The position numbers and the translations under genes were made by a program. A stretch of DNA of 64,000 bases from Lysobacter sp. Root916 (GTDB taxonomy: Bacteria > Pseudomonadota > Gammaproteobacteria > Xanthomonadales > Xanthomonadaceae), in assembly GCF_001429785.1 (NCBI RefSeq), contig NZ_LMJF01000016.1, positions 83,756 through 147,755 of the forward strand. The letters are read 5' to 3'. Under the pieces are notes generated by a model. That model was not told the origin of the DNA. It worked only from the letters and a program-made list of their open reading frames with translations, and ran no database searches. Below are positions 38,019 through 47,373 of this stretch, piece after piece; positions within the stretch are counted from its first letter, which is position 1, and every line of letters starts with the position of its first letter.

Positions 38019-40199
38019 ATGAACGCATCGCCTTCCGCCCCCGCTCCGGTCCAGACCGCGCTTGCGCACGCCTCGGCGGCGACGATCGCCGGCCCGCTGC
38101 GGCAGCGCCTGGACCAGGCCGCGCTGGACCCGGCCGCCGCGCGCGATGCGCTGGACGCACCGCCGGTGGTTGCGGCCACCCTGGACGCGCTGGGCCTGCT
38201 CGGCGCCGACGGCGACACCGTCGCGGCCGCGCTGCTGCACGCCTATCCCGGGCTGGCGGCGGCGCTGGGCACGGCGCTGGACAAGCAGTTCCCGGCGGTG
38301 GCGGCCCTGCTCGACGGCCAGCGCGCCGCCGCCCAGGTCTGGACCCTGCACGCCGAGCACGGCGGGCGCTCCGGTCACGAAGGCCTGCGCCGGCTGTTGC
38401 TGGCGATCGTGCGCGACCTGCGGGTGGTGCCGATCCTGCTCGCGCGCCAGCTCGCGCGCATGCGCAACGCCGACGCCCTGGCGCCGGATGCGCGCCGCGA
38501 ACTGGCCGCGCTGACTCGCGACATCCACGCCCCGCTGGCCAACCGGCTCGGCATCTGGCAACTGAAATGGGAGTTGGAGGACCTGGCGTTCCGCTATCTG
38601 GAACCGCAGACCTACCAGAAGATCGCGCGCCTGCTCGACGAGAAGCGCGGCGACCGCGAGCGCTACATCGAACAGGTCAAACGCACCTTGCGCGGGGCCT
38701 TGGCCGCGGCCGGCCTGCAGGGCGCGGAGGTCGCCGGCCGGCCCAAGCACATCTACAGCATCTGGAAGAAGATGCAGCGCAAGGACGTGCCGATCGGCGA
38801 GCTCTACGATCTGCGCGCGGTACGGGTCATGGTCGAAGACCTGGCCGCCTGCTACACCGCGCTGGGCGTGGTCCACGCCCAGTGGGCGCCGATCCCCAGC
38901 GAGTTCGACGACTACATCGCCCGGCCCAAGCGCAACGACTACCGCTCGCTGCACACCGCCGTGGTCGGGCCGGAAGGCAAGACCCTGGAAGTACAGATCC
39001 GCACCCACGACATGCACCGCCAGGCCGAACTCGGCGTGGCCGCGCATTGGAAGTACAAGGAGGTCGGCAGCCAGGCCGCCGACGCCTCCTTCGACCGCAA
39101 GATCGCCTGGATGCGCAAGCTGCTCGACGCCCATGGCGAGGGCGGCCGCGACGGCGGCGACGCGACCCTGGCCGGCGAGCTCGACACCGAGCTGGTCGAG
39201 GACCGGGTCTACGTGCTCACCCCCAAGGGCGAGGTGATCGACCTGCCGACCGGGGCGACGCCGCTGGATTTCGCCTATCACGTCCATACCGAGGTTGGGC
39301 ACCGCTGCCGCGGCGCCAAGGTCGACGGCCGTATCGTGCCGCTGGACCACAAGCTGCGCAGCGGCGACCGGGTCGAGATCCTGACCGCCAAGACCGGCGA
39401 ACCGCGCCGCGACTGGCTGGTCGCGGCCAACGGCTTCCTCGCCAGCGGACGCTCGCGCGACAAGGTCCGGGCCTGGTTCCACAAGCTCGACCGCGCGCGC
39501 AACGAACAGGCCGGACGCGAGCTGCTGGACAAGGAACTGCGCCGGCTCGGCCTGCTCGGTGCCGATCTGGCGCCCGCGCGCGAACGCTTCAACCTCGGCA
39601 ACGACGCCGAACTCTATGTGCAGGTCGCGCTGGGCGATCTGGGCCCGCATCAGGTCGGACGCGCCCTGCACGAACACGAGCGCGCGGCGGCTGCGCCAGC
39701 GCCGGCGACCGGCACCACCACCCTGGCGCCGGCCCCGCGCCGGCGCCCCAGCAAGAGCACCGACTTCACCGTCGAAGGCGTCGGCAACCTGCTGGTGCAG
39801 CTGGCGCGCTGCTGCCAGCCGCTGCCGGGAGAGCCCATCGTCGGCTACCTCACCCGCGGCCGCGGCGTCAGCGTGCACCGGCCCGGTTGCGCCGCGTTCG
39901 AGCGCCTGGCCGCGGGCCAGCCGCAGCGCGTGTTGCCGGTGGAATGGGGGCGCAAGGGCAGCGGCTACGAGACCGACATCGAAGTACTGGCGCTGGACCG
40001 CAAGTGGCTGCTGAAGGAAGTCACCAATCTGATCGCGCAGGGCAACGCCCATGTGGTCAGCATCCGCAGCGACGTCGAACGCAGCGGCGCGCGGGTGCGC
40101 CTGCGTCTGCGCCTGCGCGTGGCCGACTACGGCCAGCTCTCGACCCTGCTGGGCAAGCTGTCCTCGCTGCCCGGCGTGGAGCAGGCGCAGCGCTGCTGA
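38019..40199 (+). CDS. relA: (p)ppGpp synthetase RelA
   Basis: 726-residue ribosome-associated alarmone synthetase of the stringent response. The N-terminal HD region lacks the HDxxED hydrolase motif, as in RelA rather than SpoT. The synthetase domain has GRPKHIYSIWKKMQRK and KRNDYRSLHTAVV. A TGS domain (VYVLTPKGEVIDLPTGATPLDFAYHVHTEVGH), a helical/zinc-finger region with RCCQPLPGE and a C-terminal ACT domain (IEVLALDRKWLLKEVTNLI) follow. ATG 38019 opens MNASPSAPAPV. The 76 bases between it and paralogue 2 must hold both promoters. Confidence 0.95.
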   Translation: MNASPSAPAPVQTALAHASAATIAGPLRQRLDQAALDPAAARDALDAPPVVAATLDALGLLGADGDTVAAALLHAYPGLAAALGTALDKQFPAVAALLDGQRAAAQVWTLHAEHGGRSGHEGLRRLLLAIVRDLRVVPILLARQLARMRNADALAPDARRELAALTRDIHAPLANRLGIWQLKWELEDLAFRYLEPQTYQKIARLLDEKRGDRERYIEQVKRTLRGALAAAGLQGAEVAGRPKHIYSIWKKMQRKDVPIGELYDLRAVRVMVEDLAACYTALGVVHAQWAPIPSEFDDYIARPKRNDYRSLHTAVVGPEGKTLEVQIRTHDMHRQAELGVAAHWKYKEVGSQAADASFDRKIAWMRKLLDAHGEGGRDGGDATLAGELDTELVEDRVYVLTPKGEVIDLPTGATPLDFAYHVHTEVGHRCRGAKVDGRIVPLDHKLRSGDRVEILTAKTGEPRRDWLVAANGFLASGRSRDKVRAWFHKLDRARNEQAGRELLDKELRRLGLLGADLAPARERFNLGNDAELYVQVALGDLGPHQVGRALHEHERAAAAPAPATGTTTLAPAPRRRPSKSTDFTVEGVGNLLVQLARCCQPLPGEPIVGYLTRGRGVSVHRPGCAAFERLAAGQPQRVLPVEWGRKGSGYETDIEVLALDRKWLLKEVTNLIAQGNAHVVSIRSDVERSGARVRLRLRLRVADYGQLSTLLGKLSSLPGVEQAQRC

Positions 40200-40278
40200 G
40201 GCGCGTCCGGCGCCTCGCCATCCCGCGCCCGCCGCCACCGTCACTCAGACGCAGCCGCGACGGGGCTATGCTTCGGCC

Positions 40279-41895
40279 GTGACGTCAGAACGCCCGCCCC
40301 GCAACGACCGCAACCCGCCCCCCGGCGCGCGCACGCCGGCCACCGCGCCGGCGCGGATCGAGCCCGAATTCGGGCCTTGGAACGAGCTGCGTTTCGATCG
40401 CCGCGAACGCCCACAGCGGGCGCCGGCTGCGCGGCCCTGGTTCGGCTGGGGTGCGGCGGGGTTGGTGATGCTGGTCCTGCTCGCGCTGGTGCTGTTGCGC
40501 CGGCCGCTGTCGGACCGGTTGTGGCCGGATTCGCGCCTGCAGCAACTGCGCAGCGACGCCGCCCAGGCCCTGCGCGAAGGCCGCCTGAGTTCCGCCGACG
40601 GCCGCGGCGCGCGCCAACTCTATGAGGCCGCGTTGGCCCTGGACCCGGACCGCGACGAAGCGCGCGCCGGCCTGACCCAGGTCGGCCAGGCCGCGCTGGC
40701 GCAGGCCGAACGCGCGATCGCGCAGCGCCGCTACGCCGAGGCCCACACCGCCCTGACCCTGGCCGCCGAACTGGCGGTGCCGCGTGCGCAGGCCGAAGCG
40801 CTGGAGCGGCGCCTGCGCGCGCGCGAAGCCGCCGACGCCGGCCTGGACCAGTTGCTCGCGCAGGCCGCCAGCGCGCGCGCGGCCGGCCACCTCGACGACG
40901 GCGAAAGCGCCGCCCTGCCGCTGTACCAGCGCGTGCTGGCGCTGCAGCCCGAGCGCGTCGAAGCCCTGGAGGGCCGCGAGGATACCTTGGCCGATCTGTT
41001 GCAGCAGGCGCGTCAGGCCCTGGCCCACGGCGACCTGCTGGCCGGCGCCGCGCGCATCCGCCGCGTCCAGGCCGCCGACGCCGGCCACAGCGAATTGCCC
41101 GACGCGCTGACCGACCTCGCGCGCCGCGCCGATGCCGGCCGCGGCGAGGCCGAGCGCGCGCTGCGCCGCGGCCGTTTGCCAGAGGCTGCCACGGGCTATC
41201 GCGAGATCCTGACGGCGCTGCCCGACGACGCCGCGGCCCAGCGCGGCCTGAGCGCGGTCGCGACGGCATACGCGCAACGCAGCGAACGCCTGGCCGCGGA
41301 TTTCCGTTTCGACGAGGCGGCCGCCGCACTGCGCGAGGCCGACGCGATCGCGCCGGCGACCGCGGCGGTGAGCGAGGCGCGCCAGCACCTGGAACGCGCG
41401 CGCCAGTCGCGCAAACGCCTGGGCGGCGAGCTGCCGCTCGCGCAGCGCCAGCAGCGTCTGCACCGCCTGCTCGACGAGGCCGCGGCGGCCGAAGCGCGCG
41501 GCGAACTGCTGGCGCCGCCCGGCGACAGCGCCTACGACAAGCTGCGCGCGGCGCAGGCGATCGCGCCGCAGGATCCCAAGGTGCGCGCCGCCGCCGCCCG
41601 CCTGCTGCCGGCAGCGCGGCGCTGTTTCGAGGATGAATTGCGCGGCAATCGCCTCAGCCGCGCCGGCGAATGCCTGGACGCGCGCCGCGCGCTGGAAGGC
41701 GAGGGCGCGGCGCTGGGCGATGCGCGCCGACGCCTGGCCCAGCGCTGGATCGCGGTCGGCGACGAGCGTCTGGGCGCGGGCGAGTTGCGCGCGGCGCAAT
41801 CGGCGCTGGATGCGGCGCGCCGCTTGGACCCGGGGGCGGCGGGTCTGGAAGATTTCGCCAAGCGCGTGCGCGCGGCTGCGCCTGGGGCGAACTGA
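40279..41895 (+). CDS. Membrane-anchored protein with tetratricopeptide-like repeats
   Basis: 538 residues from the GTG at 40279. The cytoplasmic N-terminus is Pro/Arg-rich, a single membrane helix lies at about residues 56-78 (GWGAAGLVMLVLLALVLL), and the rest is almost entirely helical repeats with ALALDPDRDEARAGL, VLALQPERVEALEG and AIAPQDPKVRAAAARL, the pattern of TPR motifs. It is probably a periplasmic scaffold. Extreme Ala/Arg content makes the reading frame look odd, but the codon bias is normal. 80 bases after relA; the start codon is the least certain point. Confidence 0.8.
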   Translation: MTSERPPRNDRNPPPGARTPATAPARIEPEFGPWNELRFDRRERPQRAPAARPWFGWGAAGLVMLVLLALVLLRRPLSDRLWPDSRLQQLRSDAAQALREGRLSSADGRGARQLYEAALALDPDRDEARAGLTQVGQAALAQAERAIAQRRYAEAHTALTLAAELAVPRAQAEALERRLRAREAADAGLDQLLAQAASARAAGHLDDGESAALPLYQRVLALQPERVEALEGREDTLADLLQQARQALAHGDLLAGAARIRRVQAADAGHSELPDALTDLARRADAGRGEAERALRRGRLPEAATGYREILTALPDDAAAQRGLSAVATAYAQRSERLAADFRFDEAAAALREADAIAPATAAVSEARQHLERARQSRKRLGGELPLAQRQQRLHRLLDEAAAAEARGELLAPPGDSAYDKLRAAQAIAPQDPKVRAAAARLLPAARRCFEDELRGNRLSRAGECLDARRALEGEGAALGDARRRLAQRWIAVGDERLGAGELRAAQSALDAARRLDPGAAGLEDFAKRVRAAAPGAN

Positions 41896-41937
41896 GCGCG
41901 GTCGGCGCTCCATGCGGGCCGCTTTCTCTGCTCCTAA

Positions 41938-42171
41938 CTCCCTCCTTTCGAAAAGGAGGGTTGGGGAGGATTTGCTCCTGCTGTTGCTTGTGCGGGTTCT
42001 TCACGGAAGTCAAAGGCTTCCGCCCGCTGCGCATGCGGGTCACTTTCTCTGTGCTTATAGCTCCCTCCTTTGAAAAGGAGGGTTGGGGAGGATTTGCTCT
42101 TGCTGTTGCTTGTGCGGGTTCTTCACGGAAGTCAAAGGCTTCCGCCTGCTGCGCATGCGGGTCACTTTCTC
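41938..42171. repeat. Direct repeat pair of about 110 bases, period 123
   Basis: Each unit begins CTCCCTCCTTT, contains AAAAGGAGGG, GGTTGGGGAGGATTTGCTC and CTTCACGGAAGTCAAAGGCT, and ends GCATGCGGGTCACTTTCTCT. They start at 41938 and 42061. CCCTCCTTT / AAAGGAGGG form a hairpin. A partial third copy (CATGCGGGCCGCTTTCTCTG at 41911) lies just upstream. Confidence 0.9.
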
Positions 42172-42236
42172 TTGCTAGCCCAAGAGTCCGTCTGGATTCC
42201 CTTCGGTCAAAAGTAACCAAAGAGAAGGGCTAGCGT

Positions 42237-42352
42237 GACCAACCCTCCCCTGCGAGTTCGAGGCTTTCGCCGGGATTTTTCGAATGGACATCCCTGTCCA
42301 TTCGAAAAACGGCGCGCGTCCTGCGCGCCGCCCTTCGGGTCTACGGTTGGTC
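42237..42352. repeat. 116-base palindromic element with two internal hairpins
   Basis: Terminal inverted repeats GACCAACC (42237-42244) and GGTTGGTC (42345-42352) bracket two strong hairpins: TTTTTCGAATGGACA / TGTCCATTCGAAAAA (42276-42308) and CGGCGCGC / GCGCGCCG (42310-42330). It has the layout of a small non-autonomous mobile element or a structured RNA. No open frame. Confidence 0.75.
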
Positions 42353-42385
42353 GTGTGGGTGCGTTGCTTTTGGACTTCAATGCTG

Positions 42386-42486
<101 letters not shown>

Positions 42487-42663
42487 ACGGCACGCGCCAT
42501 GCCGGTCGTAGGATGTGGTGAGCCGTAGGCGAACCGCATCGTTCGCGCGGTGTCGCAGGGCGTCGAGAAATCGGCTTGCGATCTGGCCACGATCGCCGCA
42601 ACGCGGCGGTGCGTGCGAGGCCGAGGCGTGTGTGCGGCTGTGCCCGGAGGAGAACGCTGTCGC

Positions 42664-42734
42664 TCACTCCTCACTCCTCACTCCTCACTCCTCACTCCTC
42701 ACTCCTCACTCCTCACTCCTCACTCCTCACTCCT
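42664..42734. repeat. TCACTCC heptanucleotide microsatellite
   Basis: About ten perfect copies of TCACTCC. After a short gap one more copy (42741-42747) carries the stop codon (TCA, i.e. TGA on the minus strand) of the glycosyltransferase gene. Confidence 0.95.
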
Positions 42735-42740
42735 CCAAAC

Positions 42741-44843
42741 TCACTCCTGCCTCAAAAGCACTCTGCGCACCACTTCGCGCGCGGCGTCGAGGGAGAAATG
42801 CGTTTCGACGTTGCGCAGCCCGTTCTCCGACAGCCGCTGCCACAGCGCCGGGTCGCGGTACAGGCGCAGCACCGCCTGCGCGTAACCGGCGGCGTCGTCG
42901 GCGACCAGCGCGTCTTCGCCGTCGCGCAGGTGCATGCCTTCGACCGCGCAGCGCGTGGCCACCACCGGCTGGCCGTGGGCCATGCTCAGGTTGACCTTGC
43001 CCTTGACGCCGGCGCCGTAGCGCAGCGGCGCCACCGCGATGCGCGCGCCGTCCATGTACGGGTCCAGGTCGGGCACGTGGCCGAGGATCTCGATGCCGGG
43101 CTGGGCCGCGAGCGCGGCGATCTCCGGCGGCGCGTCGGCGCCGATGCAATGGAAGCGCAGCTCCGGCAGCTCGGCGCGGATCAGCGGGAACACCTCGGTC
43201 GCGAACCAGCGCACGGCGTCCACGTTCGGCGGATGGCGGAAGCCGCCGACGAAGACCAGGTCGCGGCGCTGTTCGAACGCGCGGCCGGCGCCGGCGACGC
43301 GGTGCAGGTTGGACAGGATGTCGACCCGCGCCTGCGGCGCATCCTGGGCCAACAAACTGCGCTCCACCTCGCTGACCACGAAGGTCGCGTCGGAGCGCGC
43401 GATGATGTCGAGCTCCAGCTTGCGCGTGGCCTCCGCCGCGCGCGCCAGCGCCGGGTCGCCGGCGACCTCGGCGCCGCGGCGCTCGCGCAGGTAGTGCAGG
43501 TCGACGGTGTCGAACACAAGCCGCGCCTGCGGTGCGTACTTGCGCAGCAGCGGCAGCAATTCGCGCAGCACATAGTGGCGGCAGACCATGACGGTGTCGA
43601 AGCGCGGGCCATGTTCGCGCAGCCAGCCCGGCGCGCGCTGCGCGTACGGCGCATGCCAGACCTCCACGCCCATGCGCTGCAGGTCTTCGGTGTAGCGGCC
43701 GTCGTTGGCGCGGTTGGCCGGTAGGAACACCACCTGCGCGCCCTCCTCCAGCAACAGGCGCATCAGATTGACCAGGCGCAGCGAACCCGAATCGCGGTCC
43801 GGCTGCGGCACCAGCGCGTCCACGATCAGCACGCAGCGGCGCCCACGCGCGTACGCGGCGCGTTCGGCCGGCGTGTTCGCCGGCCATTGCGCGTCGAGCG
43901 TCTCGCGCCACTTTTCCGCGAACACGCCGCGGTTGCGCACCTGGTAGGCCTTCACGCCCGAACCGGTGTCGGTGCCGGCGGTGATGCCTTCGCAATGCAC
44001 CACCCGCGACTTGGGCTGGTAGACCACGCGCAGCCCGGCCGCGCGCACCGCGAAGGCCAGGTCGGTGTCTTCGTAATAGGCCGGCGCGTAGCGCGTGTCG
44101 AAACGGCCCAGGCGCTCGAACAGCGCGGTCGGCAGCGCGATCGCCGCGCCCGAGCAATAGTCGGCGTCGCGCAGGAAGGCGTAGCGCGGATGGTCGGGGG
44201 CGTCGAAGCGGCCGTAGTTCCAGCCGCTGGCGTCGGCGAACACGATGCCGCCGGCTTCCTGCAGGCGGCCGTCCGGGTAAACCAGCTGGGCGCCAACCAG
44301 GCCGACGTTCGGCTGTTCGTCGAAGGTCGCCAGCAGCACGTCCAGCCAGCCCGGCTGCGGGATGGTGTCGTTGTTGAGGAAAACCACGTACTCGCCGCGC
44401 GCCATCGCCGCGCCGTCGTTGCAGGCGGCGATGAAGCCGCCGTTACGGGCGCGGCGGTGGTAGCGCAGGCCCTCGACCTGGCGCAGCGAGGCCTCGGTGG
44501 CGTCGGAACTGCCGTCGTCGACCACGATCACTTCGAACGCCGCCTCGGGCGGGCGCGCGGCGAGCGCGCGCAGGCAGGCCAGGGTGTGGGCGAACTGGTT
44601 GTAGACCGGGATCACCACGCTGGCGCGCGGCTGCGGCGAGGTCGGCAGCGCGAATGGCGCGAACGGCTGTTCCTGCGGCAGCCACAAGGCCGCGCGCTGG
44701 GCGTCGGGCACGCGCCGGAACTGCCGGAGCACGCGCTGCCAGGAGGCGGCGAGACCGCGGGTACGCAGGCTGATCAGGCCGCGTCGCGCCAGGCCCGTTC
44801 CCCGGTCCAACAGAAACCGAAGATCGGTCCAACTCATCGCCAT
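42741..44843 (-). CDS. Two-domain glycosyltransferase (GT2 plus GT4)
   Basis: 700 residues. The N-terminal GT-A domain of family 2 (about residues 70-300) has SVVIPVYNQFAHTLACLRAL, VDDGSSDAT, FLNNDTIPQ (the DxD-type site) and YYEDTDLAFAVRAAG. The C-terminal GT-B domain of family 4 (about residues 340-690) has DATFVVSEVERSLL, FVGGFRHPPNVDA and the donor-site region APLRYGAGVKGKVNLSMAHGQPVVAT. No signal peptide. It probably acts on the cytoplasmic side in LPS or capsule assembly; the sugars are unknown. Divergent from mrcB; two ATGs (44843, 44837) compete for the start. Confidence 0.9.
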   Translation of the reverse strand: MAMSWTDLRFLLDRGTGLARRGLISLRTRGLAASWQRVLRQFRRVPDAQRAALWLPQEQPFAPFALPTSPQPRASVVIPVYNQFAHTLACLRALAARPPEAAFEVIVVDDGSSDATEASLRQVEGLRYHRRARNGGFIAACNDGAAMARGEYVVFLNNDTIPQPGWLDVLLATFDEQPNVGLVGAQLVYPDGRLQEAGGIVFADASGWNYGRFDAPDHPRYAFLRDADYCSGAAIALPTALFERLGRFDTRYAPAYYEDTDLAFAVRAAGLRVVYQPKSRVVHCEGITAGTDTGSGVKAYQVRNRGVFAEKWRETLDAQWPANTPAERAAYARGRRCVLIVDALVPQPDRDSGSLRLVNLMRLLLEEGAQVVFLPANRANDGRYTEDLQRMGVEVWHAPYAQRAPGWLREHGPRFDTVMVCRHYVLRELLPLLRKYAPQARLVFDTVDLHYLRERRGAEVAGDPALARAAEATRKLELDIIARSDATFVVSEVERSLLAQDAPQARVDILSNLHRVAGAGRAFEQRRDLVFVGGFRHPPNVDAVRWFATEVFPLIRAELPELRFHCIGADAPPEIAALAAQPGIEILGHVPDLDPYMDGARIAVAPLRYGAGVKGKVNLSMAHGQPVVATRCAVEGMHLRDGEDALVADDAAGYAQAVLRLYRDPALWQRLSENGLRNVETHFSLDAAREVVRRVLLRQE

Positions 44844-44972
44844 CGAACGCTCGCCATTGCTGAAGGGATTCCCTAATACGGATACGGTGGCCGGGCCCGC
44901 CGCGCGGCGGCGCCGGCCGGCTGCGTTAGACTCGATGGCTACGAGGGCGCAGCCCTGTCATTGTCCCATGCC

Positions 44973-47372
44973 GTGGCCCGAATCGATTACGACGAAGACG
45001 ACAGCTCCGACGACGCCCGCACGCACGACGGCGCCGCCCCGACGTGGAAACGGCGCCTGGTGACCTGGGCCCTGGCCGCGATCGGCCTGGGGCTGGGTTT
45101 CCTGATCCCGTATACGCTCTACCTCAATCACGAGGTCGGGCAGCGCTTCGGCCAGCTGCGCTGGCAGATCCCCACACGCGTCTACGCCCGTCCGCTGGAA
45201 CTGACTCCCGGCTTAACCCTGGATGCGACCACGCTCAAGACCGAGCTGGACGCCTCGGCCTACCGCGACGACGGCGCCGGCGCGCGCACCGGCACCTACG
45301 CCCGCGAGGGCGGGCGCTGGACCATCTCCAGCCGCGGCTACAACGACGTCGACGGCGCGGTCGCCGGGCGCCGGATCGAAGTGGTGCTGTCGGGCGGCCG
45401 CGTGGCCAGCCTGCGCGAGGCCGGCAACAAGAAATCGCTGAAGGTCGCGCGCCTGGATCCGGCCCGCATCGCCACCTTGTATGGACAGAAGCAGGAAGAG
45501 CGTCGCCTGGTCCGGATCGAGGATGTGCCCGAGCTGCTGGTCACCGGCCTGCAGGCGGTTGAGGACCGAGATTTCAACAGCCACTTCGGCATCGACATCT
45601 CCGGCATGATCCGCGCGGCCTTCAAGACCGCGACCGGCACCCGTCAGGGCGCCAGCACGCTGACCCAGCAGCTCGCGCGCAGCGGCCTGCTCGGCATCGG
45701 CCAGGAGCAGACCCCGACCCGCAAGGCCAAGGAAATCCTGTACGCGCTGCTGATCGAGGCGCGCTACGACAAACGCACCATCCTGGAGGCCTACTTCAAC
45801 CAGGTCTATCTGGGTCAGCGCGGTTCGCAGGCGATCCACGGCGTCGCCGCCGGCGCCGAGTTCTGGTTCGGCCGCGACCTGCGCGATCTGAGCACCGAGC
45901 AGATCGCGCTGCTGATCGGTATCGTCAAGGGCCCGTCCCACTACGACCCGCGCCGCAATCCTGCGCGCGCGCTGGACCGGCGCAACTTCGTGCTCGGCGA
46001 GATGCACGAGACCCAGCTGATCGACGACGCCGAGTACCAGCGTGCGCTGAAGACCCCGCTGGGCATCACCAAGACGCCGGGCAGCACCGCCGCCAACCGC
46101 TTCCCGGCCTATGTCGACCTGATCCGCCGCCAGCTCGCGCGCGACTATCCGGCCGACGCGCTGGCCGGTGCCGGCTTGAGCGTGATGAGCGGCATGGCGC
46201 CGTCGGCCCAGGCCCAGGCCGAAGGCGCGGTCGCGCGCACGCTCAAGAGCCTGGACAGCAAGCGCCGCCCGCCGCTGCAGGCCGGCCTGGTGGTCACCGA
46301 CGTGCACAACGGCGAAGTGGTGGCCGTGGTCGGCAGCCGCGACGTCGCCCAGCACGGATTCAACCGCGCGGTCGAGGCGCAGCGGCCGGTCGGCTCGCTG
46401 CTCAAGCCCTTCGTGTATCTGCTCGCGCTGGCCCAGCCGGGCAAGTACTCGCTGGCCAGCTACGTCGACGATTCGCCGGTCACCGTCACCCTGGGCAAGG
46501 GCAAGCGCTGGAACCCGGGCAACTCCGACGGCCGCAGCCACGGCACGGTGCGTCTGGTCGACGCCCTGGCGCAGTCCTACAACCAGGCCACGGTGCGCGT
46601 GGGCATGCAGGTCGCGCCCGAGCGCGTGGCCGGCCTGATCAAGACCCTGGCCGGCATCGAGGCCGATCCGAATCCCTCGCTGATCCTGGGCGCGGTCGAT
46701 CAAAGCCCGTACGCGATGGCGCAGCTGTACCAGTTCCTCGCCTCCGGCGGCGAGATCCAGCCGCTGCACGCGGTGCGCGGCGTGCTGGACGCCAACGGCA
46801 AGGCGGTCAACCGCTACGACAAGGAGCCGGCACCGGCCCAGGAAGGCGACGCCATCGCGGCGCGTCTGATCACCATCGCGCTGCAGCAGGCGGTGTCCAG
46901 CGGCACCGGCCGCCAGCTCGTCAACGACGGCCTCGGCCGCCTGTCGCCGGCCGGCAAGACCGGCACCAGCAACGACGGCCGCGACAGCTGGTTCGCCGGC
47001 TGGACCGGCGATCATCTGGCGGTGATCTGGGTCGGCAACGACCAGAACAAGGAAACCGGCCTGTACGGCGCGACCGGCGCGATGCGGGTGTGGTCGTCGA
47101 TCTTCTCGCGCCTGCCCAGCGCGCCGTTGCAGGTCGGCGACAAGGGCATCGACTGGCAGTTCATCGTCAACCAGAACACCACCGACCCGGGCTGCGCCAG
47201 CGCGCGCCGCTTCGCCTTCGTCGCCGGTTTCGCCCCCGACTACGCGCCGTGCCCGATGCCGCAGGCCGAGCCGGAGTCCGAAGGCGGCGGCTGGCGCGAC
47301 TGGTTCGGTATCGGCAAGCGCGACGACGAAGAGGCGCCGGCCGAGCCGGCGCCGGAGCAGCAGGAGCAGTGA
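44973..47372 (+). CDS. mrcB: Penicillin-binding protein 1B
   Basis: 799-residue bifunctional peptidoglycan glycosyltransferase/transpeptidase. The cytoplasmic tail is acidic (MARIDYDEDDSSDDARTHD), and a single membrane helix (LVTWALAAIGLGLGFLIPY) and a UB2H-like segment follow. The glycosyltransferase active site is in AVEDRDFNSHFGID. The transpeptidase has PVGSLLKPFVY (SxxK serine), SYN (SxN) and AGKTGTSNDGRDSWFAG (KTG). The GTG at 44973 matches known starts of the family; a TTG at 44961 would add four residues. It ends in an acidic tail. Confidence 0.96.
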   Translation: MARIDYDEDDSSDDARTHDGAAPTWKRRLVTWALAAIGLGLGFLIPYTLYLNHEVGQRFGQLRWQIPTRVYARPLELTPGLTLDATTLKTELDASAYRDDGAGARTGTYAREGGRWTISSRGYNDVDGAVAGRRIEVVLSGGRVASLREAGNKKSLKVARLDPARIATLYGQKQEERRLVRIEDVPELLVTGLQAVEDRDFNSHFGIDISGMIRAAFKTATGTRQGASTLTQQLARSGLLGIGQEQTPTRKAKEILYALLIEARYDKRTILEAYFNQVYLGQRGSQAIHGVAAGAEFWFGRDLRDLSTEQIALLIGIVKGPSHYDPRRNPARALDRRNFVLGEMHETQLIDDAEYQRALKTPLGITKTPGSTAANRFPAYVDLIRRQLARDYPADALAGAGLSVMSGMAPSAQAQAEGAVARTLKSLDSKRRPPLQAGLVVTDVHNGEVVAVVGSRDVAQHGFNRAVEAQRPVGSLLKPFVYLLALAQPGKYSLASYVDDSPVTVTLGKGKRWNPGNSDGRSHGTVRLVDALAQSYNQATVRVGMQVAPERVAGLIKTLAGIEADPNPSLILGAVDQSPYAMAQLYQFLASGGEIQPLHAVRGVLDANGKAVNRYDKEPAPAQEGDAIAARLITIALQQAVSSGTGRQLVNDGLGRLSPAGKTGTSNDGRDSWFAGWTGDHLAVIWVGNDQNKETGLYGATGAMRVWSSIFSRLPSAPLQVGDKGIDWQFIVNQNTTDPGCASARRFAFVAGFAPDYAPCPMPQAEPESEGGGWRDWFGIGKRDDEEAPAEPAPEQQEQ

Positions 47373-47373
47373 A

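Noticed and set aside
40279-41895. Possible frameshift or non-coding status of the Ala/Arg-rich TPR protein
   Set aside because: The membrane helix and regular helical repeats, together with normal third-position GC, point to a real protein in this frame.
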